DNA from: Lophium mytilinum
Taxonomy: Eukaryota; Ascomycota; Dothideomycetes; Mytilinidiales; Mytilinidiaceae
Length of the DNA stretch: 64,000 nt
Direction of reading: 5' to 3'
Assembly (NCBI GenBank): GCA_010093605.1
Contig: MU004181.1
Location: 1,612,001-1,676,000, forward strand
Numbering within the stretch: the stretch's first letter is position 1; each line of letters opens with the position of its first letter. The notes under the pieces are model-generated. The model made no database searches. It had not been told where the DNA came from and worked only from the letters and a program-made list of their open reading frames with translations. Positions 55,240 to 64,000 of this stretch are shown in pieces. Made by a program: the position numbers and the translations under genes.

Positions 55240-56472
55240 ATGAACGACAATACTACCGAAGTCGATGAAATCTCCACTACAATAGAGAAGATCTCGGATT
55301 TATCTTGCAAAGACACCCCACATAGCGAGGGTGGTTCCTTGTCCTTTTCATCGACCCTAGCTGTCAAGAAGGAGTTCTCGCTGCCCCACGAGGTCGATGC
55401 AGCACTTTTCTCTGAACAGTCTTGGATTTGCAAGGCCGATTCAGTGCGCCACAGACTGCGAGGAATCCTCATTACACACGACACCTACGACCTTTTCCGT
55501 CTATCGTTCGAATCCGATCCAGCCGCTCGATCCTTTCTAGGGAAGCTCCTCGTAGCTATGTCAAGATCTGGCGAAATCAAAAGAATGTCAGAGCTGCAGC
55601 TCGAAGAAATAAATTCCAACTGGGATGAAACAGCAAGGCCTAGTCATCCGCAATTCCAGCCTGTCGATCTACCTGTCATTGTGGGTTTCAAAGTAATCTT
55701 TTCCCTTTCTTCTCGGTGGGAAATCGTTAAGACGCTCCACTATATTGCCCTATCTCAGGAAATTTTAAATACTTTATGTGAGGATGCGATTTGCAACTCC
55801 CCGCTCACCCCACTACTCGACGCAACATACTCGCCTATGGTGACAAAAGTTCCCTATCTCCGCGATTCTCAGCAACGGTGTTCTGCCGAACGCGAGCTTA
55901 AATCTGCCCTCGAACATAGCTCTCTTGAACAAGACGATAACTCTGGTATGTCTCTCAGTATATTCTTATTCAGCACGTGATGATTTGGAAGCTAAACTGT
56001 ATATGTAGTCTCCAGCATTATCCAGCGCTTAGTCGAGCTTGTTATGGTTGGACGACGGGAACGCTCAGAGCCATTTCTCAATCTTTCAGAAATCACTATC
56101 CCACGTCTACTTCCTCGGGAATCAATGGAAAATCTTTCCCGGGCGATTAAGGTTGCGTGTTTTCAAACTTCCAAACCAGACCAAAGCGCTTCGTTTGAAA
56201 CCCGCGGTATACGAGTTTTTCTTTTCCGCCGTCTCATTGGGACCACTGGTAAGGGTGGTCTTGACGAAGCGTTGACCAAATCGCTTCAAGAGACAGCTTC
56301 AGTCGACCACCTGATTAATAGAGGGAGCGCGCCTGTGATACAGCTAGACAAATATGCGGACGGGTTACTTGATCAAGCGAAGAAGCGCAATCTTAAGAAA
56401 GCTGATGGCGAGGTCCATAAACCCAAACCTCGAGGTATAGCAGAAATGATGTTCTCGGACTGGTTGAGATAG
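55240..56472 (+). CDS. hypothetical protein
   Basis: Not recognised. Two exons, 55240-55945 and 56009-56472, with a 63-nt intron (GTATGT, GCTAAAC, TGTAG) give 389 residues. The N-terminus is acidic and Ser/Thr-rich (TTEVDEISTTIEKISDL). The middle is a soluble helical region (HRLRGILITHDTYDLFRLSF, FLGKLLVAMSRSGEIKRMSE, VIFSLSSRWEIVKTLHYIAL). Exon 2 has mixed helices and strands (IIQRLVELVMVGRRERSEP, RGIRVFLFRRLIGTTG) and a basic tail (KKRNLKKADGEVHKPKPRG). No signal peptide, membrane helix or metal-binding motif. It is divergent to the Zn2Cys6 gene, sharing a 0.9-kb promoter region, so co-regulation is possible but not shown. Confidence 0.7.
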
Positions 56473-57354
56473 AGAGAGAGAGGAAGCTTGAATGAGTTGA
56501 TTGATTGTTGTATTGTACGATGTACGTAGGCTATACAAATGAAAAAACGGAGGGGGCGGTTACGAGGGGGCTGGCTAGTACTGAACCGTCCAACCACCGT
56601 TTTTCAACAGGACTAATACTCAGATATCAACCTTGTGGTACACCGTGAACACGTATCGTTAAGTGAGTATGGTAAGCTACTATGGATGTATATACAGAGA
56701 CAGGTAGTACAACATCCCAATTTGCACCCGAGCACTTTTCTTTCCCGGTTAGGAACTGATCTGCTCATGCTCCAGCCTGAGCTGTGGCTGCGCTCGAGTG
56801 AGCGCACCCTGAGTCCGTAAGGACGATGTGAGAAGTATACGATACTCTATAATCAGAACGCCAATCATGAAGTACGCTGGAGAAGATTTGCGAGATGTGA
56901 GGTGAGGTTATGCGAGATAGACTGCTCGCGAAGAGAATTTCTCTCTGACATTAGTCGCCGGCCTGTTCATTACACATACTGTGACGCCTTGGACGGCACT
57001 CGACCACGAGTTCCAGATAATGAGAGGGAAAATTCCGAAAGATTGCGATAAGATCGGAAGTGATGTTCTATTTGGAGAATGGAGATGTGGAGTTGGAGCG
57101 GTGGCCGGGGGAAGAGGCGTCTTACAGCTCAACATGTGACATCCAACACTTGCAAGTACTTTTCATACGAAACATGTAATTTCGTATACGAGGTGTTGCT
57201 TCGAGTGCTGACCAATAAGCCATTTTGTCTAAGTTAATGTTTGGTAGACCCAATCAGAAGCTTACTCACACTAGGCCACTGCTCCATTCGCATGCAGATC
57301 GAGAACATGGTTGTGACTCTTGCAGGCAGCCTATAATTGCTTCACCAGTTCCAA
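56473..57354. other. convergent 3' regions, no gene seen
   Basis: 880 bp between the stop at 56472 (plus) and the TPT1 stop at 57355 (minus). Short ORFs only. Confidence 0.4.
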
Positions 57355-58530
57355 TTAGACGCCCGCCCACACATCTTCGCTGTCATCGACGACTGTCGCC
57401 TTCCCTCTTCCCTTCCCACCTCGGCGTCCTCCACCCCCGCCTCGCTTCTTTCCCTTCCCACGTCCACCAGAAAACTCATCATCTGCTGCATTTGCATCCA
57501 CTACGACTCCTTCGGGCAGGATACCGGCTCTCATTAGCACTTCCCCGCTCCCTTTCCGTGCCTCGACCCTCTTGAAGAACTGGTAGCCCACAAATCCCTT
57601 GTCGTCACCCTCAGTGAGTATGACTCCGTTATCGCTTTTCCAGAATTTGATGCCGGCCTCTAATGCCTTCGTGATATCGATGTAGATGAGAATGGTTGAG
57701 GAATGCCGCATGCCTGATATGACAGGAGGACTTGTCTCTGACTCAGTCTCCGCAACTTCGTTGCTATCTTTGGTGATCGGCTCAACCGGCTTGAAACCCG
57801 TCGGCAGCCCTGACGCAAAATGTATGTGATTTCGTCCCATCCTTCTCAGACCGCCCGTCTTCAGGATTAGTGGCCACGCTGCGTTGGTTGTCCCATGGAT
57901 AACAATCTCCGGGGCATCTTCAGCAGTGATAGGAGTGAGGAGGTTCTCGGAGTCCACTTTGATAGAATGGCCTTGGTTAGCCCGGATCAAAAAACAGCTG
58001 GGGTCTTCAGAATCCAGCCCTTCCGGCTCAGCGATGGCCTCGGTGGCAGAGTCTGCAGCATTGCCAGAAAAGGCTGCAGCTGCGGGTATGAGGGAGAATC
58101 TCTGCTTGTCGTTGTCGGCGACGATGGTTTTGATCTCGTCGAATGTGACTCTAAGGCCTTTTATGCATTGTGTTCGAAGCTGCGTTTCGACTTAGCTTTA
58201 CGAGGATCGATGAGATAATAACTCCTGATGAATTCGAAAAATTTGAGCGCATGCTTCAACTCAATCTCTGAAGCGGGAGAAACTGGAGAATGATTGAATT
58301 TCGGTAGAATTTTTAATGACGAGAGAAGAAGTTTCAGACGAAAATACAGAATGTGGAAAAGGGCCACCTACTACATCCGCGACACTGACATAGCCCCCAT
58401 CGCCCAGCGTCAGTTTTTCTTGCTGTGCTCCATGTCTCAAGAGCCAACTAAGCTTCTTTGACACTTGGACGTCCCGTGGGAGCTCCCTACGCCCACCGCC
58501 TCCGCCTCGACCACCACGTTTGCTCGACAT
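57355..58530 (-). CDS. TPT1: TPT1, tRNA 2'-phosphotransferase
   Basis: Two exons, 58530-58372 and 58179-57355, around a 192-nt intron (GTAGGT, branch GCTAAG, acceptor CGCAG) give 327 residues. The join reads VADVLRTQCIKGLRVTFDEI, as in the family. KptA/Tpt1 marks in order: KKLSWLLRHGA with the Arg-His pair, DGGYVSVADV, SCFLIRANQGHSI, EIVIHGTT, GLRRMGRNHIHFA, STILIYIDITKALEAGIKFW, and NGVILTEGDDKGFVGYQFF. The enzyme uses NAD+ to remove the 2'-phosphate left at the splice junction after tRNA intron removal and ligation. Extra parts here: a Gly/Arg N-terminus and a Gly/Lys-rich C-terminal tail (GRGKGKKRGGGGG), plus an acidic end. The window also holds an intron-containing tRNA gene, which needs this enzyme. 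Confidence 0.95.
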
Positions 58531-58961
58531 CTTTGCAGCGTCAAACGCCGTCCGGGAACGGAAAGCTATACTGAGGCAAGTCCGATTTCACCTTGCCACG
58601 ATGTGTGATGTGTCGCGATGGGCGGATTCAAATTTTCGATGATGATGAGGTTGCGGTGTTGGTGATTTGTTGGTCGAAGTGGATTTTGAGTTGTGGCAGC
58701 CTTACGATTTAATTGCTTTGTAGAGCTAGTGAGTCACGAAACCCTCTTTCCTGCAGGACTCATATTCACCAAGAATCAAGAGAACATCCAAATACAGTGT
58801 ACGGTAAAACTGATTGCGTTAGTATGCATTGCAAATAATAATTCATAACGTCGCAGTCTAGAAGACCATCATTTCATTTGCAGGCAGACGATTACATTAT
58901 TAGGGAGTCGCACAAGTCTAGCTATGCAAATAAAGCCCGGCGGCTTCCCTCCTTGGTTCAT
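58531..58961. other. intergenic between TPT1 and SEA4
   Basis: 430 bp, promoter of TPT1 and 3' region of SEA4, both on the minus strand. Nothing else seen. Confidence 0.4.
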
Positions 58962-61929
58962 TTATTTCAATAGCCCACACATGCACTGACAATCGGGAAC
59001 CGGGCACATTGCATGCCGTGCAAACCAATCCCTCGCATGGTGCCCATGAAATCCATGCGTACATCTCATACAAAATACCATCAGCCTCGTCTCCGAATCC
59101 TCTTCCGCAAGCGCTGCGGCTGCTCCTGGCTTCGCAGGATCTGGGCTCCCGAGCCACATCATACACAGTCCGCACCGAGGCATTTGAGCTCCACAGTTGG
59201 GGCAGGATAGACTTGTTCCCGCGTTCTGACGGCTGAGGAAGCGTTTGCTCGGAGGAGTGGGTTGGTGCGGGTCCGCAACGATATAGTCTCGTTTGCTCTT
59301 GTTATCGCGGCGTAGGGCGAGGTTCATCTGGCAGTTGTGGCAGCGGACTGACAATGCAGGTGATGAAGGTTTATTCAACGATCGGTTTTCGCGTGTAACA
59401 GATCGTAAATTGTGTTCTTTGATGAAATGAGTCCGTTCCAGGAATGTTCGCCAAGTCTGCATCTGCGACAAATATGTGTCTTTCCAGAGTGACCAACGGG
59501 AGTCGTTGATATACAGCGGATTGGTGCGTGCCATGGCAAGAACGGCAGTCTGTATGTCGCCGAACTTAGCAATGTAATGCTCGAAGATGTTCATCGCTTG
59601 TTCAGTAAGGCCAGTCAGGATCAGTCCCTCGACGTTGCCGTATACAATTGCTTCGCTCTGGGCAATGTGGAGGAAAGATCCAAGACGTTCGTCATCCAAA
59701 TATTTGAGGGCAACTCCAACGCGGTCAGTCAGGGATAATTGCTTCATATCAGTAACGGTGCTCCACTCGCCGCTAATGAAGTATGCCAGCAGCGCTTTCA
59801 GATATGGATCGTCTGTTTCCTCAGCCATCCAAGAGCACATGTGTCGTTGCTCATCATTGACCGAGTCGCAAGCAATGACAGCTGCAAGTCCAATGGTGTG
59901 CAGCAACTTCTGCTGTATGGCATATCTTAAAAGATCTAAGGCAACGTCCTTGTAACCTTTGAAAACGGCGAGGACGATGGCTTTGTGATATTCGCCCCGA
60001 TCCATAAGTGCCATGCACTTTTCGCGTAGCCCTTTCGTAGATAGGTTCCATCCGCAAATAGAAAGACAGAGTTGCCGATGCTCTGGAAAACTTGTGTGGA
60101 CGCCCTGAAATTCGGGAAATTCCATCTCTTTGCAGATAACCTTAACTGCTGTCACGAAGGTGGATTTTGATGGTTCTTCCACATCAATAACCCGTTGATC
60201 AATTGAGCCGAGCTTGTTGGACCATATCGAGCTTACACCCAGGTAAGTCAGATCGAGACCATTCGCTATCATGCCATCCTCGTATGCCAAAACATCCAAC
60301 CTTGAAATAAGGCCCCACATATCAACTAACCACGGATCGTTGGCAACAATCTTTTGGTTCTTTCGACAGTCCATGTTGTAGCCTTCTTGACATCTTCTCT
60401 TATGAGTCTCAAGCACCTTCAAAACATCTGAAAGCTTGACTCTCACATCTGGGAAGGCAAGAGTGAGCAGATCCTCATGGAGCTCCCTGCTTGAATGGTC
60501 AGAGGATTGAATATTGATCGCTGATGGTGTTCGTCTCGGCTGGTCGATGGAGAATTTATCTAAACGCTCAGACAAATTTTCCTTAGGGTTCGGAGTCACT
60601 GCGTGTTTCTCGCCCAGGGCTTTGTTTTGGAGGATTGTTAAGTCTTCCGCAACGGTCCCATGCCTCTGGCTTGGCTTAGCGATCATTTCACGGTTCTTGT
60701 ATATTTCATCGAGCACCGTCACGTTGATACGGGCTGCTGGAGCAGGAACCCTCAATAGCTCAACATCCCGGTTTGGGCGAAGAGCAAGTGCACATTGTCC
60801 GCTGATAGGACTACCCACGTTCATGAAATCACACGCTATGACGCGCGTGCCTTCGTTTTGCCCGTGTCGTTCGTCGTAGTATGGATATTGCAAATTGTGC
60901 GAAGTCTTCGTATAATGGGGAGAAGTCCATGATGAAATGCCCTGAGGAGGAATCTGCGTGAGATGGGACTCGATTTTGTGCGAATGTTGCGCAAGCTCGA
61001 CAACCTTCAGTTCTCCTGTATTTGATAGCACTCCGAAGGATGCTCTCCTTGTGCCGGAAAACCGAAGGCTCCAAATGGTTGCAGACTGGGTATTGTCTAC
61101 CACAGGTCGGATCTCGAGCACAGCACCGGTCTGCGATGCTTCTCCAGGGGTGCCCGGCGTGGAGCGTGTGGCGAAACGTTTATCCCAAACGCTTACAGCC
61201 GGGTCGCCAGTGGGCCCCGCTGATATGAAATAGTTCTCGTCGAGCGGATCTATCGCTACGTTATGGACTTGACGAGTTGGAAATTGAGCCGCACCAGATC
61301 CTCCGGAATCTACGCATTTCATGTCAGTTTTCTCGTGAAAGGCGCCTGAACAGGCGTGAGTAGTGGTAAATTTCAGCTAGCTTACCACGCAAATCGTACA
61401 ACCGAATGCATTGTCGAGAGACCCCTGCAATCAGAGTATCCGGCTGGCCAGTAAAGAATTTGATGCTTGTGATAGCTTCTGAGCTAGCCAGCTTCCTATA
61501 CGGTTCTTGTAGAGCCGCAACAGACGGAGTATTAAGATCATAGATATTCATACAAAAATCATTACGCACTCGATCCAAACCTGTTGCCAGGCAGTTCTTA
61601 GCGCTGAAAGCTATCGAGTTACACTTTCTTTGATGTTTGATGGAGAACGTATGAATGTACTCGGAATGCGGCCGGTCGGCATTGATCTCAACCACAGTCG
61701 CTTCACCAGACGCAGACCCCAAGGCGACGATATGCTCGTCTTTCTTGGACCAGTCGAAGGCGGTGAAGTTTGGGAGTTTATCTCGTTGACAAAGCTGCTT
61801 GTACTGTACTTTGCCTTGGTCGAAGGAGTCGATCTGACATAACCGTAATCGATTTCCCGCAACATCAATGATGAGAAAACGAGGTTTCTGCTTCGTAGAA
61901 TGAGGCGACCATCTGATAGCTGCTTCCAT
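58962..61929 (-). CDS. SEA4: SEA4/MIOS, SEACAT (GATOR2) subunit
   Basis: Two exons, 61929-61386 and 61309-58962, with a 76-nt intron (GTAAGC to GCGTAG) give 963 residues. The start MEAAIRWSPH and the N-terminal WD40 repeats (DWSKKDEHIVALGSASGEATVVEI, RQCIRLYDLR, NYFISAGPTGDPAVSVWDKRF) are typical. A helical solenoid follows, and the C-terminus carries a RING-like zinc module: CHNCQMNL, CPNCGAQMPRCGLCMMWLG, FCMRCTHGFHGHHARDWF and CPVPDCQCMCGLL. That layout defines Sea4/Mio. Known role: part of the vacuole-associated SEA complex that relieves GATOR1 inhibition of TORC1 when amino acids are present. The 307-bp gap to EFG1 is a shared divergent promoter. Confidence 0.95.
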
Positions 61930-62236
61930 GTTACTGATATGTCACCGGGTGATTTGGGTCATCGGTGTTTTGAGGGGAAGGGTGTTGGGATGATACTGTT
62001 CATCTTAAAAACGCATGCTCGGCAGCCTCTGTGCCTTTAGAGGTGTATTAGGAGCCTGGACGAGAACAAATGCTTAGGAGTGTCGGGATCACGTTCGCGA
62101 TAGAGGCGCGTGTGAGGTTTGTGAGGTCTCGCCGAAGTGCGCGATGCGGGGTATGGTCACCCGTATGTTGCGGTAGACGAAGCGGGCGAATTAATTCTCC
62201 CCCAGCTCTCCTCCACTACAACCTACAATCGCAGTC
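61930..62236. other. divergent promoter of SEA4 and EFG1
   Basis: 307 bp between the two start codons. No clear TATA box, as expected for housekeeping genes. Confidence 0.45.
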
Positions 62237-63263
62237 ATGCCTCGAAAACGAAAGCTCCCCGAACTCAGTGAAGATGTCACGGCGACCGTGCCCTCTTTAT
62301 CCGACCCTGTCAAGAAGCAGAAGAGGCCTGCCCTGCCTGACCCTCCTGTGCAGGTCTCCAACTCAAAACCACGACCTCGACCATCCTACAAGCCGAACTC
62401 AAAACCCTCCGGCCCGCCAACATCGAATCCAAATTCCCTCAATTCCCTGAAGACTCGGATCCGAAACCTCAAACGCCTCCTCGAACACACTGATCATGAC
62501 AGAGGCTACAAAATGCCAGCTGGCGTGCGCATTGTCCGTGAGCGCGAGCTAGCGACCTGCGAGCACGATCTAGAGGAGAAGACAAGCGCTGCAAAGGACT
62601 CAAAACACAGGCAGAAATTGATCGGTAGATATCACCAGGTGCGGTTCTTTGGTAAGTACACCTTTTGCATTGGTATTATGAAGGGAAAGCCTTGTCTAAT
62701 GCTACCTAGAACGTCAAAAGGCTACCCGTGTACTGAAGAAGATTCGTCGCGAACTCGAAGCTGCGACTAATCCGGCAGAGAAAGAAGAGGTGCTCCGCAG
62801 AGTGCATGTCGCTGAAGTGGATCTGAACTACACGATGTACTACCCTCTTGTGCGACCCTACTCTGCACTATTTCCAAAGAACCAAGGCGACGGACCTACG
62901 ACGCGGTCATATCCCACACCGGATGTCGAAGAAGACAGCGCAGGGGGCCAGGATGCGAGGACTTTTGAAGATCGAAAGGCGGCACCGAGTACCAAAGGTG
63001 ACCCCACCATGTGGAAGGCGGTAGAGCGAGCAATGGAAGAAGGCACTTTAGATGCCCTTCGGAATAGCAAGCCCCTAGAACGGGTTTCTCAAGCGACAAA
63101 ACAGCTACAAATTGCAAAGAAGGAAAGCGATCCGAGGCGGAAGCATAGTCAAAAGGAGAAAGGACGGGATCCACGAGGGACCTACACGAAGCCCGGTACC
63201 GGGCGTACCACTGATGATCTTATTAGCGAGAATGAAGACAGCGATGGCGGGTTTTTCGAGTAG
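62237..63263 (+). CDS. EFG1: EFG1, rRNA-processing protein
   Basis: Two exons, 62237-62651 and 62710-63263, with a 58-nt intron (GTAAGT to CCTAG) give 322 residues. Conserved Efg1 features: basic N-terminus MPRKRKLPEL, SLKTRIRNLKRLLEH, MPAGVRIVRERELATCEHDLEEK, YHQVRFFERQKATRVLKKIRRELEAA (restored by the splice) and VDLNYTMYYPLVRPYSALFP. The protein is largely coiled-coil with a charged, disordered tail rich in Lys and Ser. Yeast Efg1 sits in the early 90S pre-ribosome in the nucleolus and is needed for 18S rRNA maturation. Confidence 0.93.
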
Positions 63264-64000
63264 AGCGTGCGTGCCTTCATCAACGGTACAAAGAGAGCGG
63301 GTCGGCGCGAGCTGTTCTGGTCGGCGGAGAACTACTGCGGATTCGGATTGAGCGTACAGCACGCGGAACCAAGATCCACGGCATTCAGGCCTTAGTGGCT
63401 CTACGAGGGTTCGGGAAGATGCTGGGCTTCCTGGGCCCGCATGTTACTTGGTACTCTTCAGAGATGGTAGAACCTCAAACAGACAGGCTTCGATACCAAC
63501 ATCCATGAAAGCCAGAAAACAAACAATCCATAATTTGTTCATCAACATTGACAGCACGTGACCTTTTCCAATCGTCACGCTCTTCGATACATGAATGAGG
63601 AGACCTCGGGAGATGATAACCTGTGTAGTGAATGGTAGCAGAGCTCCCGTCTATTTATTGATATATGGGGACGTAGGATTACGGAGCACGCTTGCAGGGA
63701 GCCCATCATGTCACCGGCATTCTGAGGCCATGGTAATTAGGATATTCTCGTGGGAGTTGAGGCAGTGCAGCATGCATGGAAATTGTCTCATCATCAGCAA
63801 AGGAAACTGAGGCTGTGGAACGAGGATCTGGTCAGGGAGCGGGTGGCTTGGAGAATCGGAGCTACCTATCACAAACCCCAGCACCACCCCGGAATGTTTC
63901 ATCGCCAAGCTGCAAGCACAATCCTCGTCGGCGATGCTGCTTGTACCCTGAACTCCTACCTCCTACCGGCTCAGATGAGCACAGCAGCTTTCAGGGTCGC
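63264..64000. other. 3' region and window edge, no gene seen
   Basis: 740 bp after EFG1. A short plus ORF (63595-63810) has no support. CACGTG occurs near 63555. The right edge is cut. Confidence 0.35.

Noticed and set aside
1-64000. CRISPR arrays, rRNA genes, retroelement or viral genes
   Set aside because: No regularly spaced repeats, no rRNA-like stretches and no reverse transcriptase, integrase or capsid-like ORFs were seen.

Overview
The window looks like a filamentous ascomycete (Pezizomycotina, probably a Dothideomycete) chromosome. Evidence seen directly: protein genes broken by many 45-110 nt introns with GTAAGT-like donors, CTAAC/CTGAC-like branch sites and YAG acceptors; a HET-domain gene, a Zn2Cys6 regulator with a fungal-specific C-terminal region, a BTB gene, GMC oxidoreductase and MFS sugar transporter; and clear orthologues of yeast MOT1, TPT1, SEA4 and EFG1. 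Exon structures below were worked out by hand from splice signals and reading-frame continuity; no alignment was run.

Layout. 0.5-4.6 kb: two minus-strand genes of unknown function, the second with a small repeat inside an intron. 4.6-8.7 kb: no confident gene. 8.7-19.2 kb: a large EGF-type membrane protein, an MFS sugar transporter, a secreted histidine acid phosphatase whose catalytic RHxxR lies on a 19-nt micro-exon, and a secreted GMC oxidoreductase. 19.2-30 kb: an accessory block with a broken BTB gene ending 6 bp from a convergent HET-domain gene, a broken GIY-YIG gene, several orphan genes and a Tc1/mariner-type miniature element (27346-27571) whose inverted repeats supply the ends of two neighbouring ORFs. 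This block ends with a tRNA-Asp(GTC) gene at 29836-29982.

30.6-64 kb is mostly a conserved housekeeping block: SET protein, MOT1 (TBP-removing Snf2 ATPase), an Stm1/HABP4-like RNA-binding protein, a bZIP factor, an arrestin-like protein, a small ABM-fold protein, a Ulp1-like protease, a Zn2Cys6 factor, an unknown gene, TPT1 (tRNA 2'-phosphotransferase), SEA4 (SEACAT/TORC1) and EFG1 (rRNA processing).

The most unusual observation is the tRNA-Asp gene. Besides a normal 19-nt anticodon-loop intron at 37/38 it carries a second 56-nt insertion in the variable loop with GTAAGC at its start, GCTAAC near its end and CAG at its last bases, the signals of a spliceosomal intron. Removing both insertions leaves a well-paired 72-nt tRNA-Asp.
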